A stretch of 64,000 nucleotides of DNA from Firmicutes bacterium HGW-Firmicutes-2 (lineage in GTDB: Bacteria; Bacillota; Clostridia; Lachnospirales; Vallitaleaceae). Location of the stretch: contig PGZV01000004.1 of NCBI GenBank assembly GCA_002841495.1, forward strand, positions 1 to 64,000, given 5' to 3'. Below the pieces are notes generated by a model that did no database searches, was not told where the DNA came from, and saw only the letters and a program-made list of their open reading frames with translations. Position 1 is the stretch's first letter. Each line of letters starts with the position of its first letter. Shown piece after piece: positions 54,731-63,149 of this stretch. Both the position numbers and the translations under genes were made by a program.

Positions 54731-57517
54731 TTATGTTATTGAATGATTTAATTTCTGCATATAAGTTAATAAGTCTTCTTTTGCGATGGGCTTGGAGTAG
54801 TAGAAGCCTTGTATAATATTGCAATTGTTTTGTTGTAAAAACTCTAGCTGATCCAAGGTTTCAACACCTTCTGCAACGATTTCTATGTTCATATTTTTTG
54901 CAAGGTTAAGAATGAGTTTGGCAATACTACCATCATCATCATGTGGATAATCCTTGATAAAGTTTCGGTCCATCTTGATTTTTTCAAAGGGAAAACGTTT
55001 TAAGTAGCTAAGTGAAGCATATCCGGTACCAAAGTCATCGATTGCAATAAGAAAGCCCATACGCTTTAATTCATTGATGACGTCAATGGCTTCATCTTCG
55101 CTGGTAATCAGAAGGCTTTCGGTAACCTCGAATTCTACGAGCTCATTGGGAAATTCATACATTTGCTTTAAACGTTTGACTTGAGCAAATAAGAAATCCC
55201 ATTTTAATTGTACAGCGGATATGTTGATTGCCACGACAATTGGATCATTGGATCTGTAGAAATCCTGTGCAAGGGAAAAAGCTTCTTTTAGGACAAACTC
55301 TCCAATGGGGATAATCAAACGTGTTTGTTCAGCTAAAGGGATAAACTGATTGGGAGAGATGCTATTGCCTTCATGTGTCCAACGTAGTAAAGCTTCAACA
55401 CCGATTATGTGGTTGGTATGTATGTTGATTTGTGGTTGAAAATGCACAAACATTTCATTTCGATCCAGAGCAAAACGAATATGTTTAAGAAGCTCATAGT
55501 TTTCTGAAGAAATGGATTCAAAGGAATCTTCATATTTTGTGATTTGATTTTTGCCATTATTTTTTGCATGGTTTAAGGCGATGCTTGCATTCTTAACGAG
55601 TTCCTCGGCGGTTGTACCATTTTCAGGCGAGCAAGAAAAACCAAAGCTAACAGTGATGTGATGCAGTTCGTCATTTAATAAATAAGGTTTGGTTAAATAC
55701 CTTTTGAGGAAAGATATACGTCGGAGTACATCTTCTCCAGAGTTATGTTTATAAAAGACGCCAAATTCATCCCCTTCCGTTCGTGAAATGAGATCATGGG
55801 CCTTTTCATAGTGTATAAGACGATCGGAAAATTGTTTGATGAGTTGATCACAGGCCTCTGTTCCAATAAGTCCGTTAAGTATTCTGAAATTATCAATATT
55901 AATTAAGAGACAGACATAAGAAACTGAAGTATTAGAATGTAACAACACATCCAGTTTGTCATGGAAAAGAGCCTTGTTCGGTAGTTGTGTGGCTGGGTCA
56001 TAGAACCTAAGATAGTTGAGATGTTGGTCTTTGATTTTTTGTTCGGTTATATCTTTGAAAAGACCGAGATAATAAATGCTACCGTCAACGATTCGGGTAA
56101 TATAAAGTTGCATGGGATAGGGAATATCACCCAATCGAATTTGTTCGAATTCTCCCTGCAAAACACCTTTTGTTGATAGGATTTGCTTTTGTTGATCTGT
56201 GAGATATACGCCGGCTGTCAATAAATCCGAATCATAATTTTGATCATGACAACCGGTAATATTATGAAAAGTTTTGTTGGTATACAAGATTTGGTAATGC
56301 TCATCTGTGATGAAGATACCATTATCAGAATGCTCCAGAGTTTTTGTAATTAATTGCAACCTAGTTTCCACATTCTTTCGCTTAGATTGCTCATTGTCAA
56401 GTGCTTGATCCTTAAACTGAATCGTCTTAAGATCCTTTTGGAGTTGGAGATTCATCTGGATGAGTGAACGTGCCAATGCACCTATTTCATCTTCCCGTTT
56501 CCCCAGATGTTCTGGCAGGTCAATGGCATACAGATTACCTTGGGCAGTATGAATCACTTGCTCCATAAGCTTAAGAGGTGCGGTAACACTTCGGCTAAAC
56601 CATAGAGAAAGCATTGAGACACAGAGTATAACAGCCAAGCCTACGAGCAACAATAATTCTTGGAATCTCCAAAGTGGTGCGTATATTTGTTGCTTAGAAG
56701 TTGACATGCCGAGTGTCCACCCATTCGAAAGTTCAGCGGTAAAGAGGAGTTGATCCTCAGCAAATAGCTTTTCAGAAACAGCTAGATCACTTGGAATCAT
56801 AACATCACCTTGTGCATTTAGTAAAAATGAGGTACCCAGATTGTAATCGGCATAATCTTCGACACGCTTTTCAATAATTTCATAGGCCAAATCCGTACCA
56901 ATCACCGCAAAAAGTTGCCCTTCATAATAGATGGGTCGTGTTAAAGAGATGAAGCGAATGGTTTCTCCATTATCTAACTTCCAATCATAAGGTTGTGTCC
57001 AAAAGTCGCCTTGTGCTTCGATGGGTCCAAACCACCAGGATTTGTCATCCTCTTTTGTGGGACCGGAGATATAATAGTCGTAGGGTATGGTAGACTGTCG
57101 ACTGACAATGCCGTTTCCGTCTTGGTCGGCATAATAGAGATCGGTGGCGTAATTATAGTGCTCAGGATTTATGTAGATATAGGCTGTCTTACTTTGATTT
57201 TGGCTTTGAGCTTGTTGCCTAACAGTAGGTTCAAGCCAAGTCATCAAGAGGTCGATGTCATCTTTACCTTTTGGTGGATTGTTTTCCAAATAGTCTAGAA
57301 GTGTGAATTCGAGGATATTAATGACTTTGTAGGATTCATCAATCCCTTTTTCGAATTCATGTTTCATGGCAAGGACCGCAAATTCACTACGCTCTAATGT
57401 GTTGGCATTGAGTAGTCGAGAACCGAAATAGTGAGTAGAGGCTCCAAATAATAGGAGGCTAATGACGCTAACAAGAAGGAATAAGAAAAGTATTTTCATT
57501 TTCAGATTTTTGAACAT
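54731..57517 (-). CDS. Cache-HAMP-PAS-GGDEF-EAL protein, probably a c-di-GMP phosphodiesterase
   Basis: 928 residues. Membrane helix at 8-28, extracellular double-Cache domain (about 35-280, with WWFGPIEAQGDFWTQPY), second helix (about 285-308), HAMP (about 308-360), PAS (about 385-495), GGDEF (about 500-660) and EAL (about 680-925). The cyclase site is degenerate: EGDEF instead of GGDEF, and NIDNF and GTEACD at positions usually DxDxF and GHxxGD. The EAL domain keeps EALLRW, DDFGTGYAS, KMDRNFI and EGVET, so hydrolysis is likely. It lies near the c-di-GMP riboswitch gene. GGAGG precedes the ATG. Confidence 0.92.
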   Translation of the reverse strand: MFKNLKMKILFLFLLVSVISLLLFGASTHYFGSRLLNANTLERSEFAVLAMKHEFEKGIDESYKVINILEFTLLDYLENNPPKGKDDIDLLMTWLEPTVRQQAQSQNQSKTAYIYINPEHYNYATDLYYADQDGNGIVSRQSTIPYDYYISGPTKEDDKSWWFGPIEAQGDFWTQPYDWKLDNGETIRFISLTRPIYYEGQLFAVIGTDLAYEIIEKRVEDYADYNLGTSFLLNAQGDVMIPSDLAVSEKLFAEDQLLFTAELSNGWTLGMSTSKQQIYAPLWRFQELLLLVGLAVILCVSMLSLWFSRSVTAPLKLMEQVIHTAQGNLYAIDLPEHLGKREDEIGALARSLIQMNLQLQKDLKTIQFKDQALDNEQSKRKNVETRLQLITKTLEHSDNGIFITDEHYQILYTNKTFHNITGCHDQNYDSDLLTAGVYLTDQQKQILSTKGVLQGEFEQIRLGDIPYPMQLYITRIVDGSIYYLGLFKDITEQKIKDQHLNYLRFYDPATQLPNKALFHDKLDVLLHSNTSVSYVCLLINIDNFRILNGLIGTEACDQLIKQFSDRLIHYEKAHDLISRTEGDEFGVFYKHNSGEDVLRRISFLKRYLTKPYLLNDELHHITVSFGFSCSPENGTTAEELVKNASIALNHAKNNGKNQITKYEDSFESISSENYELLKHIRFALDRNEMFVHFQPQINIHTNHIIGVEALLRWTHEGNSISPNQFIPLAEQTRLIIPIGEFVLKEAFSLAQDFYRSNDPIVVAINISAVQLKWDFLFAQVKRLKQMYEFPNELVEFEVTESLLITSEDEAIDVINELKRMGFLIAIDDFGTGYASLSYLKRFPFEKIKMDRNFIKDYPHDDDGSIAKLILNLAKNMNIEIVAEGVETLDQLEFLQQNNCNIIQGFYYSKPIAKEDLLTYMQKLNHSIT

Positions 57518-57650
57518 GTGTGCCTCCTTTTAGTATTAAGTAACTAATGTAACACAGCTCAATTTCCTACTACAACTTAGAATTTATAGTGCTTAACTAT
57601 ATTTTAGCACGTAACAAGTCTTCTTTCCACATAATACGTAGCAATCGCTA

Positions 57651-57669
57651 TTAAGCATATGTTAAGCAT
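57651..57669. repeat. Direct repeats upstream of the MerR-methyltransferase gene
   Basis: TTAAGCAT at 57651-57658 and 57662-57669, 11 bases apart, just upstream of the -35. Possible regulator site. Confidence 0.35.
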
Positions 57670-57678
57670 GCATTTAGC

Positions 57679-57707
57679 TTGTTTTTAGTAGATGCTTTCT
57701 TTATAAT
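57679..57707 (+). promoter_or_regulatory. Promoter of the MerR-methyltransferase gene
   Basis: TTGTTT (57679-57684), 17-base spacer, TATAAT (57702-57707). The spacer is normal rather than the 19-20 bases of MerR-activated promoters. Confidence 0.55.
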
Positions 57708-57767
57708 AATTATTAGGATCAAACATGTCAGTCAACCTTTTGGTTTGCACAATAATTGGAGAAGTAT

Positions 57768-59048
57768 ATGAGAATAGGGCAATTTGCAGTAGAAAATAAT
57801 ACCAGTATAGATACCATTCGGCATTATATGTCGATGGGATTATTAGTGCCGGAAAAAAGGAATGCTCAATATGATTTTGATGAAAGCTGTACCCAAGATT
57901 TTCATGAAATAGCCCAACTTAAAAAAATTGGTTTCACGTTGTCAGAGATTCAGCACTTAATTCTATATAGAAGAATCGGCAAATTAACTGGGTATGATCG
58001 ACGTATGACTTACACTTCCTTCTTTGAGAAGAAGAAAGAACAGATTGAACTGGAATTAAATAGACTTAACAAAATGAAACATAACTTAAATAATGAAATA
58101 ATTGAAATGCGATTTAAATTAGAAGAAGATCAAGCAGTTGAAAGAGAAATAATTGGCATGAACATATCTTCTTTAGAATTGTTTGCTTGTCCGGTTTGTC
58201 AGGCATCTTTTGAAATCACAAAGGGCAATATTCAACATGGGATATTGATAAGTGCTACCTTGACATGTCAGTGCAACTATGAGATGCGTGTTGAAGAAGG
58301 CATCGTGTATACACCGGATATTACCTTAAGGAAACATGAGGAAAAAGAAGATACAGAAGATGCAGAAGATAGTCATTACAGTGAGAGCTTTATTGATGAA
58401 TATATCAATACCACGGATATAGAATACCTGAAAAAGATTCATACAGGACTTAGGTGGTCTTCAAGACATATTCCGTTTGCCTTACTTGAGAAGGCTATTA
58501 TTCTAGAGCTTGGAAGTGGACATGGCTACTTTATGCGCCATATGTTAGACCAATTTCCGGAAATCAGCACCTATATTGCAGTAGATCATGACCCTGTGAA
58601 GATGATGTGGTTGAAAAAAATAATCGAAAGAAGTCATCCGAAATGCAAAGTCATTTTTATTTGTGCAGACTTTACTCAAGTACCACTAAAAAACCATTCA
58701 GTAGATATGTTACTTGATATGTCGGGCTCAAGCAACTATGCCTTTGAACATACTGATTTTTTATTAGATAAAATAGATCATTTATTAAAAAAGAATGCAC
58801 TTATTCATGGCGGTTATATTGTATTTGAGAATTTCGTTTCCCAGTCTAAGATACCCATGACACATCGAAAAGGTTTTAGCATCCGGCACATCCAATCTCA
58901 GTTGAAGGCACTAAATTATGAATGTCTGGATGAATTCATCTCTGAACCGGTAGATAAAGGTGGTCCTCAAGAAGATTATTTTGTAGATGGCGAGCAGGTA
59001 AGAACTTACTTTTATAACGGCAAGAAATCAATCAAACCATTGGGGTGA
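57768..59048 (+). CDS. MerR helix-turn-helix / zinc-ribbon / SAM-methyltransferase fusion
   Basis: Three parts in about 426 residues. An N-terminal MerR winged helix (about 1-70: RIGQFAVENNTSIDTIRHYMSMGLL, FTLSEIQHLI) is followed by a coiled-coil dimer helix (about 85-125). A small cysteine cluster (CPVC and CQC at about 143-170) suggests a zinc ribbon. A class I methyltransferase domain (about 225-420) has the SAM motif LELGSGHGYF, AVDHDP and DMLLDMSGS. ATG 57768 has GGAGAAG upstream. The substrate is unknown; the ribbon-plus-methyltransferase arrangement recalls RlmA-type rRNA methyltransferases. An MFS efflux-type gene follows. Confidence 0.85.
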   Translation: MRIGQFAVENNTSIDTIRHYMSMGLLVPEKRNAQYDFDESCTQDFHEIAQLKKIGFTLSEIQHLILYRRIGKLTGYDRRMTYTSFFEKKKEQIELELNRLNKMKHNLNNEIIEMRFKLEEDQAVEREIIGMNISSLELFACPVCQASFEITKGNIQHGILISATLTCQCNYEMRVEEGIVYTPDITLRKHEEKEDTEDAEDSHYSESFIDEYINTTDIEYLKKIHTGLRWSSRHIPFALLEKAIILELGSGHGYFMRHMLDQFPEISTYIAVDHDPVKMMWLKKIIERSHPKCKVIFICADFTQVPLKNHSVDMLLDMSGSSNYAFEHTDFLLDKIDHLLKKNALIHGGYIVFENFVSQSKIPMTHRKGFSIRHIQSQLKALNYECLDEFISEPVDKGGPQEDYFVDGEQVRTYFYNGKKSIKPLG

Positions 59049-59066
59049 CCCAATGGTTTATATTTT
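59034..59066 (+). terminator. Terminator overlapping the MerR-methyltransferase stop codon
   Basis: Arms AAACCATTGGG and CCCAATGGTTT around GTGA, which includes part of the TGA stop; a T-rich tail follows. Confidence 0.8.
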
Positions 59067-59161
59067 TACTCCAAAAATAGGATGATTTTCACCTTAAATA
59101 TGCTCTTGAACTTGTCCTGACCCAATGTAGTAAACTTAGGTTAGACAAGGAGATGTGAAAA

Positions 59162-60490
59162 ATGGATATTAGGAAAAAAAGCAATAAAAGTAATAATATC
59201 AATATAAGTAGTCATGAACGTTTCAACTTATACTTATTTACTTCGGGAAAAGCCGTATCAATACTTGGATCATCGATATATACATTTGCAATCGGTCTTT
59301 ATGTATTGAAAATAACAGGTTCAGCGCAAAGTTATGCGACCACCTTAATGTTAAGCATCCTTCCATTGGTCGTCATGAGTCCCATAGCAGGGGTGATAGC
59401 GGATAGAATACCCAAAAAATGGCTTGTTGTTGGTATGGATTTTTTAAGTGGGCTATTATTCACAGCCCTCTACTTTTATTCCATAAAAATGACACTGAAT
59501 CTAGCTGTCATATACATATCCACGGTGCTTCTGAATATCTTCACAACATTTTTTGGGATTGGTATGGAAGCTGCAAAGCCGTCGCTGGTAACATCAGCGA
59601 GATTGATAAAGCTCAATTCCTTAAGCAAACTCATCGATTCATCCGCTTCTATACTTGGGCCAATTGTCGGAGGCATGGTTTTTGCTTTGGTGGATATACA
59701 CTTATTCATACTTTTTAATGCCGTTTCTTTTATTTTTTCTGCAGTGACGGAATGGTTTATTGACTATGAACTTAATGAAGAAAAGGTAGAAAATAAAGAA
59801 AAAGAAGAAAAAGAAAATAAAGAAAAATCCAGAAAAAATACAAAAGAATTCTTAAAAGACCTAAAAGAAGGGTGGGACTTTTTTTCACACAACCGTTCCA
59901 TTCTAGAGCTCTTTTTTGTATTTGTATCTCTTAATTTTTTACTAGGATTTTCTGTGAATGTACCGGCGCCATATATCATTAACCAATTGCTAAAGATGCC
60001 TTCCACAAGCTTTGGTATGATCAACAGCATGTTTCCGGTGGGTTTAATTCTTGGAACGCTTACTGTTGAGAAGATTATGAAAAGAATTGAGTTTAGAAGA
60101 CTATTAATATCTATGAATGCTTTCATTGCCCTACTTGCCGGATTGATTGGATTGCCGGTTATTATGAATTTGACGAACAGCAACAATCTTATTTTTTATG
60201 GAATTATCTATATGCTCATGGGTATTGGGATTGCTTATGTGGATGTACCATTGATGACCATATTACAAAATGACATTCCCAAAAAATTGCTAGGAAGAGT
60301 GTTGAGCTTAATTATGAGTCTCGTAAAAGTTGTGTTGCCTATAGCAATCATTACTTCAGGACTATTAATAAACAGACTGCCGATTGTCATTATACCAATG
60401 ATAGGAGCAAGTATCGCCTTTTCTTACAGTATTTTTCTTCTAATACGATTAAAAGACAAAAAAATAAAGACAGATGAATTATTGGTATAA
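59162..60490 (+). CDS. MFS efflux-type transporter
   Basis: 442-residue major facilitator with about 12 hydrophobic segments, the loop 2-3 motif GVIADRIPKK and a large charged cytoplasmic loop (about 205-230, nearly all Glu, Lys and Asn) between the halves. It resembles MFS_3/macrolide-efflux-like and enterobactin-exporter-like proteins. AAGGAGATG precedes the ATG. The adjacent MerR-methyltransferase gene suggests a drug or toxin response, but the substrate is unknown. Confidence 0.85.
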   Translation: MDIRKKSNKSNNINISSHERFNLYLFTSGKAVSILGSSIYTFAIGLYVLKITGSAQSYATTLMLSILPLVVMSPIAGVIADRIPKKWLVVGMDFLSGLLFTALYFYSIKMTLNLAVIYISTVLLNIFTTFFGIGMEAAKPSLVTSARLIKLNSLSKLIDSSASILGPIVGGMVFALVDIHLFILFNAVSFIFSAVTEWFIDYELNEEKVENKEKEEKENKEKSRKNTKEFLKDLKEGWDFFSHNRSILELFFVFVSLNFLLGFSVNVPAPYIINQLLKMPSTSFGMINSMFPVGLILGTLTVEKIMKRIEFRRLLISMNAFIALLAGLIGLPVIMNLTNSNNLIFYGIIYMLMGIGIAYVDVPLMTILQNDIPKKLLGRVLSLIMSLVKVVLPIAIITSGLLINRLPIVIIPMIGASIAFSYSIFLLIRLKDKKIKTDELLV

Positions 60491-60523
60491 AACATCTTCT
60501 CTAAGAAGAAGTGGTTTAAACAA

Positions 60524-60597
60524 TGCGCCATCAGGGATTCGAACCCTGGACACCCGGATTAAGAGTCCGATGCTCTAGCCATCTGAGCTAATGGCGC
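60524..60597 (-). tRNA. tRNA-Lys (anticodon CTT)
   Basis: On the minus strand the acceptor arms GCGCCAT and ATGGCGC pair perfectly, T8 A9 are in place, the D-arm is GCTCAGATGGCTAGAGC, the anticodon loop is CTCTTAA (anticodon CTT) and the T-arm is CAGGGTTCGAATCCCTG. Discriminator A; CCA is not encoded. 74 bases. Confidence 0.96.
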
Positions 60598-60615
60598 AAA
60601 ACTATTATGATACAT

Positions 60616-60644
60616 ATGTTAGCGCTGTGCACTTTGTTTGTCAA
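60616..60644 (-). promoter_or_regulatory. Promoter of tRNA-Lys
   Basis: Minus strand TTGACA (60644-60639), 17-base spacer, TAACAT (60621-60616). Confidence 0.65.
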
Positions 60645-60724
60645 TCATCATTTTCGTGTTGAAACAGCAGTACTTATAAATGTGGAAACCATACCTATAC
60701 TTGAAGCAATAAGTTGCAAATCAA

Positions 60725-60773
60725 AAAACGCCAATAAGTAGAAGCATTATAGCTTTCGACTTATCGGCGTTTT
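60725..60773 (-). terminator. Terminator of the aldolase/reductase operon
   Basis: Outer arms AAAACGCC and GGCGTTTT, inner ATAAGT and ACTTAT, with GAAGC and GCTTTC beyond; the minus-strand tail is T-rich (GGCGTTTTTTGA). Confidence 0.75.
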
Positions 60774-60796
60774 GTCCTTCAATCATAGATATAGTA

Positions 60797-61474
60797 CTAT
60801 AAATTGAATGTCGTTTTATTTTCACCGTAGATTGCTTCCCAGTCTTTGATGAATTGGTCCACACTAGAATCGGTCAATGGGTGTCGGATTGAATTCTCAA
60901 AAGTATCAAGATTTAAGGTAACGGCATGAGATCCTACAAGCATGGATGCATGTACTTGTTGAACATTCATAAAGGATGCGGCAAGTACTTTTGTTGTGAA
61001 GTTATAGCCTTTTAGCAGATCCACGATTTCACCGACCATACCGACACCATCACTACTAATATTGTCACTACGGTTCACATAGGGGGCAACAAAATCAGCG
61101 CCGGCTTTTGCTGCCACTAGAGCCTGGAGTGCTGTAAAAACAGCGGTTGCAGTAATTTTAACACCGGCATTATGAAGGTGTTTCATCGCTTTAATCCCTT
61201 GAGAAGTAACAGGTATTTTTATATACAAATTACCACCGATTTTTTCCAGAAGATGATAAGCTTCTTCGATCATTTCTTCGGCAGTGCTGCCAAGCACTTG
61301 TACATGAATCATGGCGTCTTTACCGATGATGGCTCGAATCTTTAGTATATGCTCAATAAAATTAATGTTTTCTTTTGCAATGATGGTTGGATTGGTTGTA
61401 ACACCATCCATAGGGTACAAATCAAATGCTTTTTCTATATTGGCGAGGTTAGCAGTATCTAATAAATATAACAT
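60797..61474 (-). CDS. Fructose-6-phosphate aldolase/transaldolase-like protein
   Basis: Small class I aldolase of the TalC/FSA family, 225 residues. Features: LDTANLANIEKAF, GVTTNPTIIAKE, the Schiff-base lysine in YIKIPVTSQGI, and the C-terminal SVDQFIKDWEAIYG. FSA cleaves fructose 6-phosphate to glyceraldehyde 3-phosphate and dihydroxyacetone; many clostridial members are transaldolases. AAGGAG precedes the ATG. It starts ten bases after an RmlD-like reductase, an unusual pairing. Confidence 0.88.
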   Translation of the reverse strand: MLYLLDTANLANIEKAFDLYPMDGVTTNPTIIAKENINFIEHILKIRAIIGKDAMIHVQVLGSTAEEMIEEAYHLLEKIGGNLYIKIPVTSQGIKAMKHLHNAGVKITATAVFTALQALVAAKAGADFVAPYVNRSDNISSDGVGMVGEIVDLLKGYNFTTKVLAASFMNVQQVHASMLVGSHAVTLNLDTFENSIRHPLTDSSVDQFIKDWEAIYGENKTTFNL

Positions 61475-61484
61475 AGGCGTCTCC

Positions 61485-62354
61485 TTATCTCATATTAAAA
61501 TGGAACTCTTCAATGCATTTGTCTATTGCATCTCTGGTATCTGAAAACTCAAAACCATAACTTTTTATTTTACCGGTATTCAGGCGAACGTCTCTAGGAT
61601 GCTCTTTGAATTTTGCTTCATCCTTTTCAATTAAGTCATGAATACGGTCTTTAAGTCCAAGTGAAGAAAGTATGTACTCACTGATATGGTATCGGCTATC
61701 ATTGTTATGACTACCAATGTGATATAAACCATAGGGGAGTGTGAAAATTTTATGGAATTGATCAATGATTTCATGAACATAGGTTAAACCTCTGTACTCA
61801 TGGGTTGTAATTTTTGTTTTCTTACCTTCTAGGGCAAGATTAAGCGTGTTCCATAGTATATTGGGATTAATATTACAATCACGTTCAGGCAAGCCAAAGA
61901 GCCAAGTGAATCGCAAAATCCAAAGGTCATCTATCAATTCTTGGAGTAAACGTTCAGCCTCGAGTTTGTTCTGTCCGTAGATTGTATCCGGAATTGGTGT
62001 GACATCTTCGGTATAAGGGCCGGATTCTAAGTTGCCGTTAAATACTTGTTCAGTACTTATGAATACCATTTTAGCACCTACTGCCTTGCAAGCCTTTGCA
62101 ACATTTAATGCGCCTTGAACATTGATTTTGTAAGCCATTTCAGGATGATCATTGCAAAAATCTGTAACGGCTATAGCTGCTGCATGAATGACGTAATCCG
62201 GTTTAAACATTTTAAAGGTCTGGGTCACGCTACTTTCATTTGTAATATCCAGATCATCTTTGTCTGTAGATAATATTTGGAAAGTATGCTGGTATTTTTG
62301 TGTGAATCGAGTACAGAAAAAACCTAATCCACCGGTTAATAGTATTTTTTTCAT
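61485..62354 (-). CDS. RmlD-like extended short-chain reductase
   Basis: 289-residue NAD(P)-dependent reductase of the dTDP-4-dehydrorhamnose reductase type. The nucleotide-binding loop is GGLGFFCTRF (third Gly replaced by Cys). DLDITNESSV, VIHAAAIAVTDFC, FISTEQVFNG, YGQNKLEAERL (Tyr-x3-Lys catalytic pair) and RFTWLFG follow. No other rml genes are nearby, so an O-antigen role is not supported; reduction of another sugar or sugar nucleotide is possible. AAGGAG precedes the ATG. Confidence 0.82.
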   Translation of the reverse strand: MKKILLTGGLGFFCTRFTQKYQHTFQILSTDKDDLDITNESSVTQTFKMFKPDYVIHAAAIAVTDFCNDHPEMAYKINVQGALNVAKACKAVGAKMVFISTEQVFNGNLESGPYTEDVTPIPDTIYGQNKLEAERLLQELIDDLWILRFTWLFGLPERDCNINPNILWNTLNLALEGKKTKITTHEYRGLTYVHEIIDQFHKIFTLPYGLYHIGSHNNDSRYHISEYILSSLGLKDRIHDLIEKDEAKFKEHPRDVRLNTGKIKSYGFEFSDTRDAIDKCIEEFHFNMR

Positions 62355-62440
62355 ATTTATTTCTCCTTATGGCTTAATGGTTAATAGTTTTTGTTTGAGA
62401 GCATAAACGCGTTTGTTATTGTTATTTATCACTACGTCTC

Positions 62441-62469
62441 AATATAGCACTAGTATAATGGAAAATCAA
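62441..62469 (-). promoter_or_regulatory. Promoter of the RmlD-like/aldolase operon
   Basis: Minus strand TTGATT (62469-62464), 17-base spacer, TATATT (62446-62441). Confidence 0.55.
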
Positions 62470-62609
62470 CTCAAATAATTAGGTGCTAAGAGCAATATAT
62501 TGTGATAAGCATGAGTAAAACCGTGATTAATAGGCTATATCAGGACTTGTGTCGCTGAAATAAATACATACTAAAACAATAAAAATACATAATAAACAAT
62601 AACAAAACA

Positions 62610-62638
62610 TTGACTTGTGATGATTTGGGTGCTATTAT
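62610..62638 (+). promoter_or_regulatory. Promoter of the CDGSH gene
   Basis: TTGACT (62610-62615), 17-base spacer, TATTAT (62633-62638). Confidence 0.65.
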
Positions 62639-62724
62639 CAAAAGCATAGAGATATTATGAATAACATCATGTACTGGAAAACCTTGAACTAATAATTGTG
62701 CAAATATAAAGAGGAGTGGTAATT

Positions 62725-62982
62725 ATGGAAAACAAAGAAGATAAAATAAAATCACCGATTGAAGTGGAACTCAAAGCTGGAGAAACATATCATTGGTGCG
62801 CTTGTGGGAAAAGTTCGACCCAACCATTTTGCGATGAATCTCATGGGTGTGAAGGTTTTGCACCGTTGGCTTTTACGGCAGAAAAAGATGAGACCATAGA
62901 AGTATGCAACACTTTTTTCTTGTGTACCTGTAAACAAACAAAAACACCACCTTACTGCGATAAAACACATAAAAAGTTTTAA
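62725..62982 (+). CDS. Double CDGSH iron-sulfur protein
   Basis: 85-residue protein with two CDGSH-type [2Fe-2S] motifs: CACGKSSTQPFCDESH and CTCKQTKTPPYCDKTH (three Cys and one His each). In such bacterial proteins both clusters lie in one monomer. The role is probably redox or iron-sulfur handling. GAGGAG precedes ATG 62725; a GTG at 62716 is within that signal. Confidence 0.9.
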   Translation: MENKEDKIKSPIEVELKAGETYHWCACGKSSTQPFCDESHGCEGFAPLAFTAEKDETIEVCNTFFLCTCKQTKTPPYCDKTHKKF

Positions 62983-63000
62983 GTTAAATGAGATCGTTAT

Positions 63001-63033
63001 GGCTTTGGGCAAATGCTCAAGGCCTTTTATTTT
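63001..63033 (+). terminator. Terminator after the CDGSH gene
   Basis: Arms GGCTTTGGGC and GCTCAAGGCC (two G-T pairs), AAAT loop, TTTTATTTT tail. Confidence 0.75.
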
Positions 63034-63125
63034 ACTCTAGGAAACCCATACTATGTTAATGCGTTGAAGCGCCGCATTAACTATTAAGGAAATCTTTCCT
63101 GCCGTAACAATTTGCTTTGCAAAAC

Positions 63126-63138
63126 GAGGCGTAGCCTC
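63126..63138. terminator. Small hairpin after the activase gene
   Basis: GAGGC and GCCTC arms with a three-base loop, 12 bases past the minus-strand stop codon; T-rich on the plus side (TTTGTTTTT) and GTTTT on the minus side. Confidence 0.4.
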
Positions 63139-63149
63139 TTTGTTTTTCT

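Larger units (their letters stand above)
62355..62724. other. Gene-free divergent spacer with two promoters
   Basis: 370 bases, AT-rich. It contains back-to-back promoters (62441-62469 minus, 62610-62638 plus). I see no further ORF, RNA or repeat in it. Confidence 0.6.

Noticed and set aside
60524-60597. tRNA-Lys as the attachment site of an integrated element
   Set aside because: No integrase gene and no repeat of the tRNA 3' end were seen in the window.
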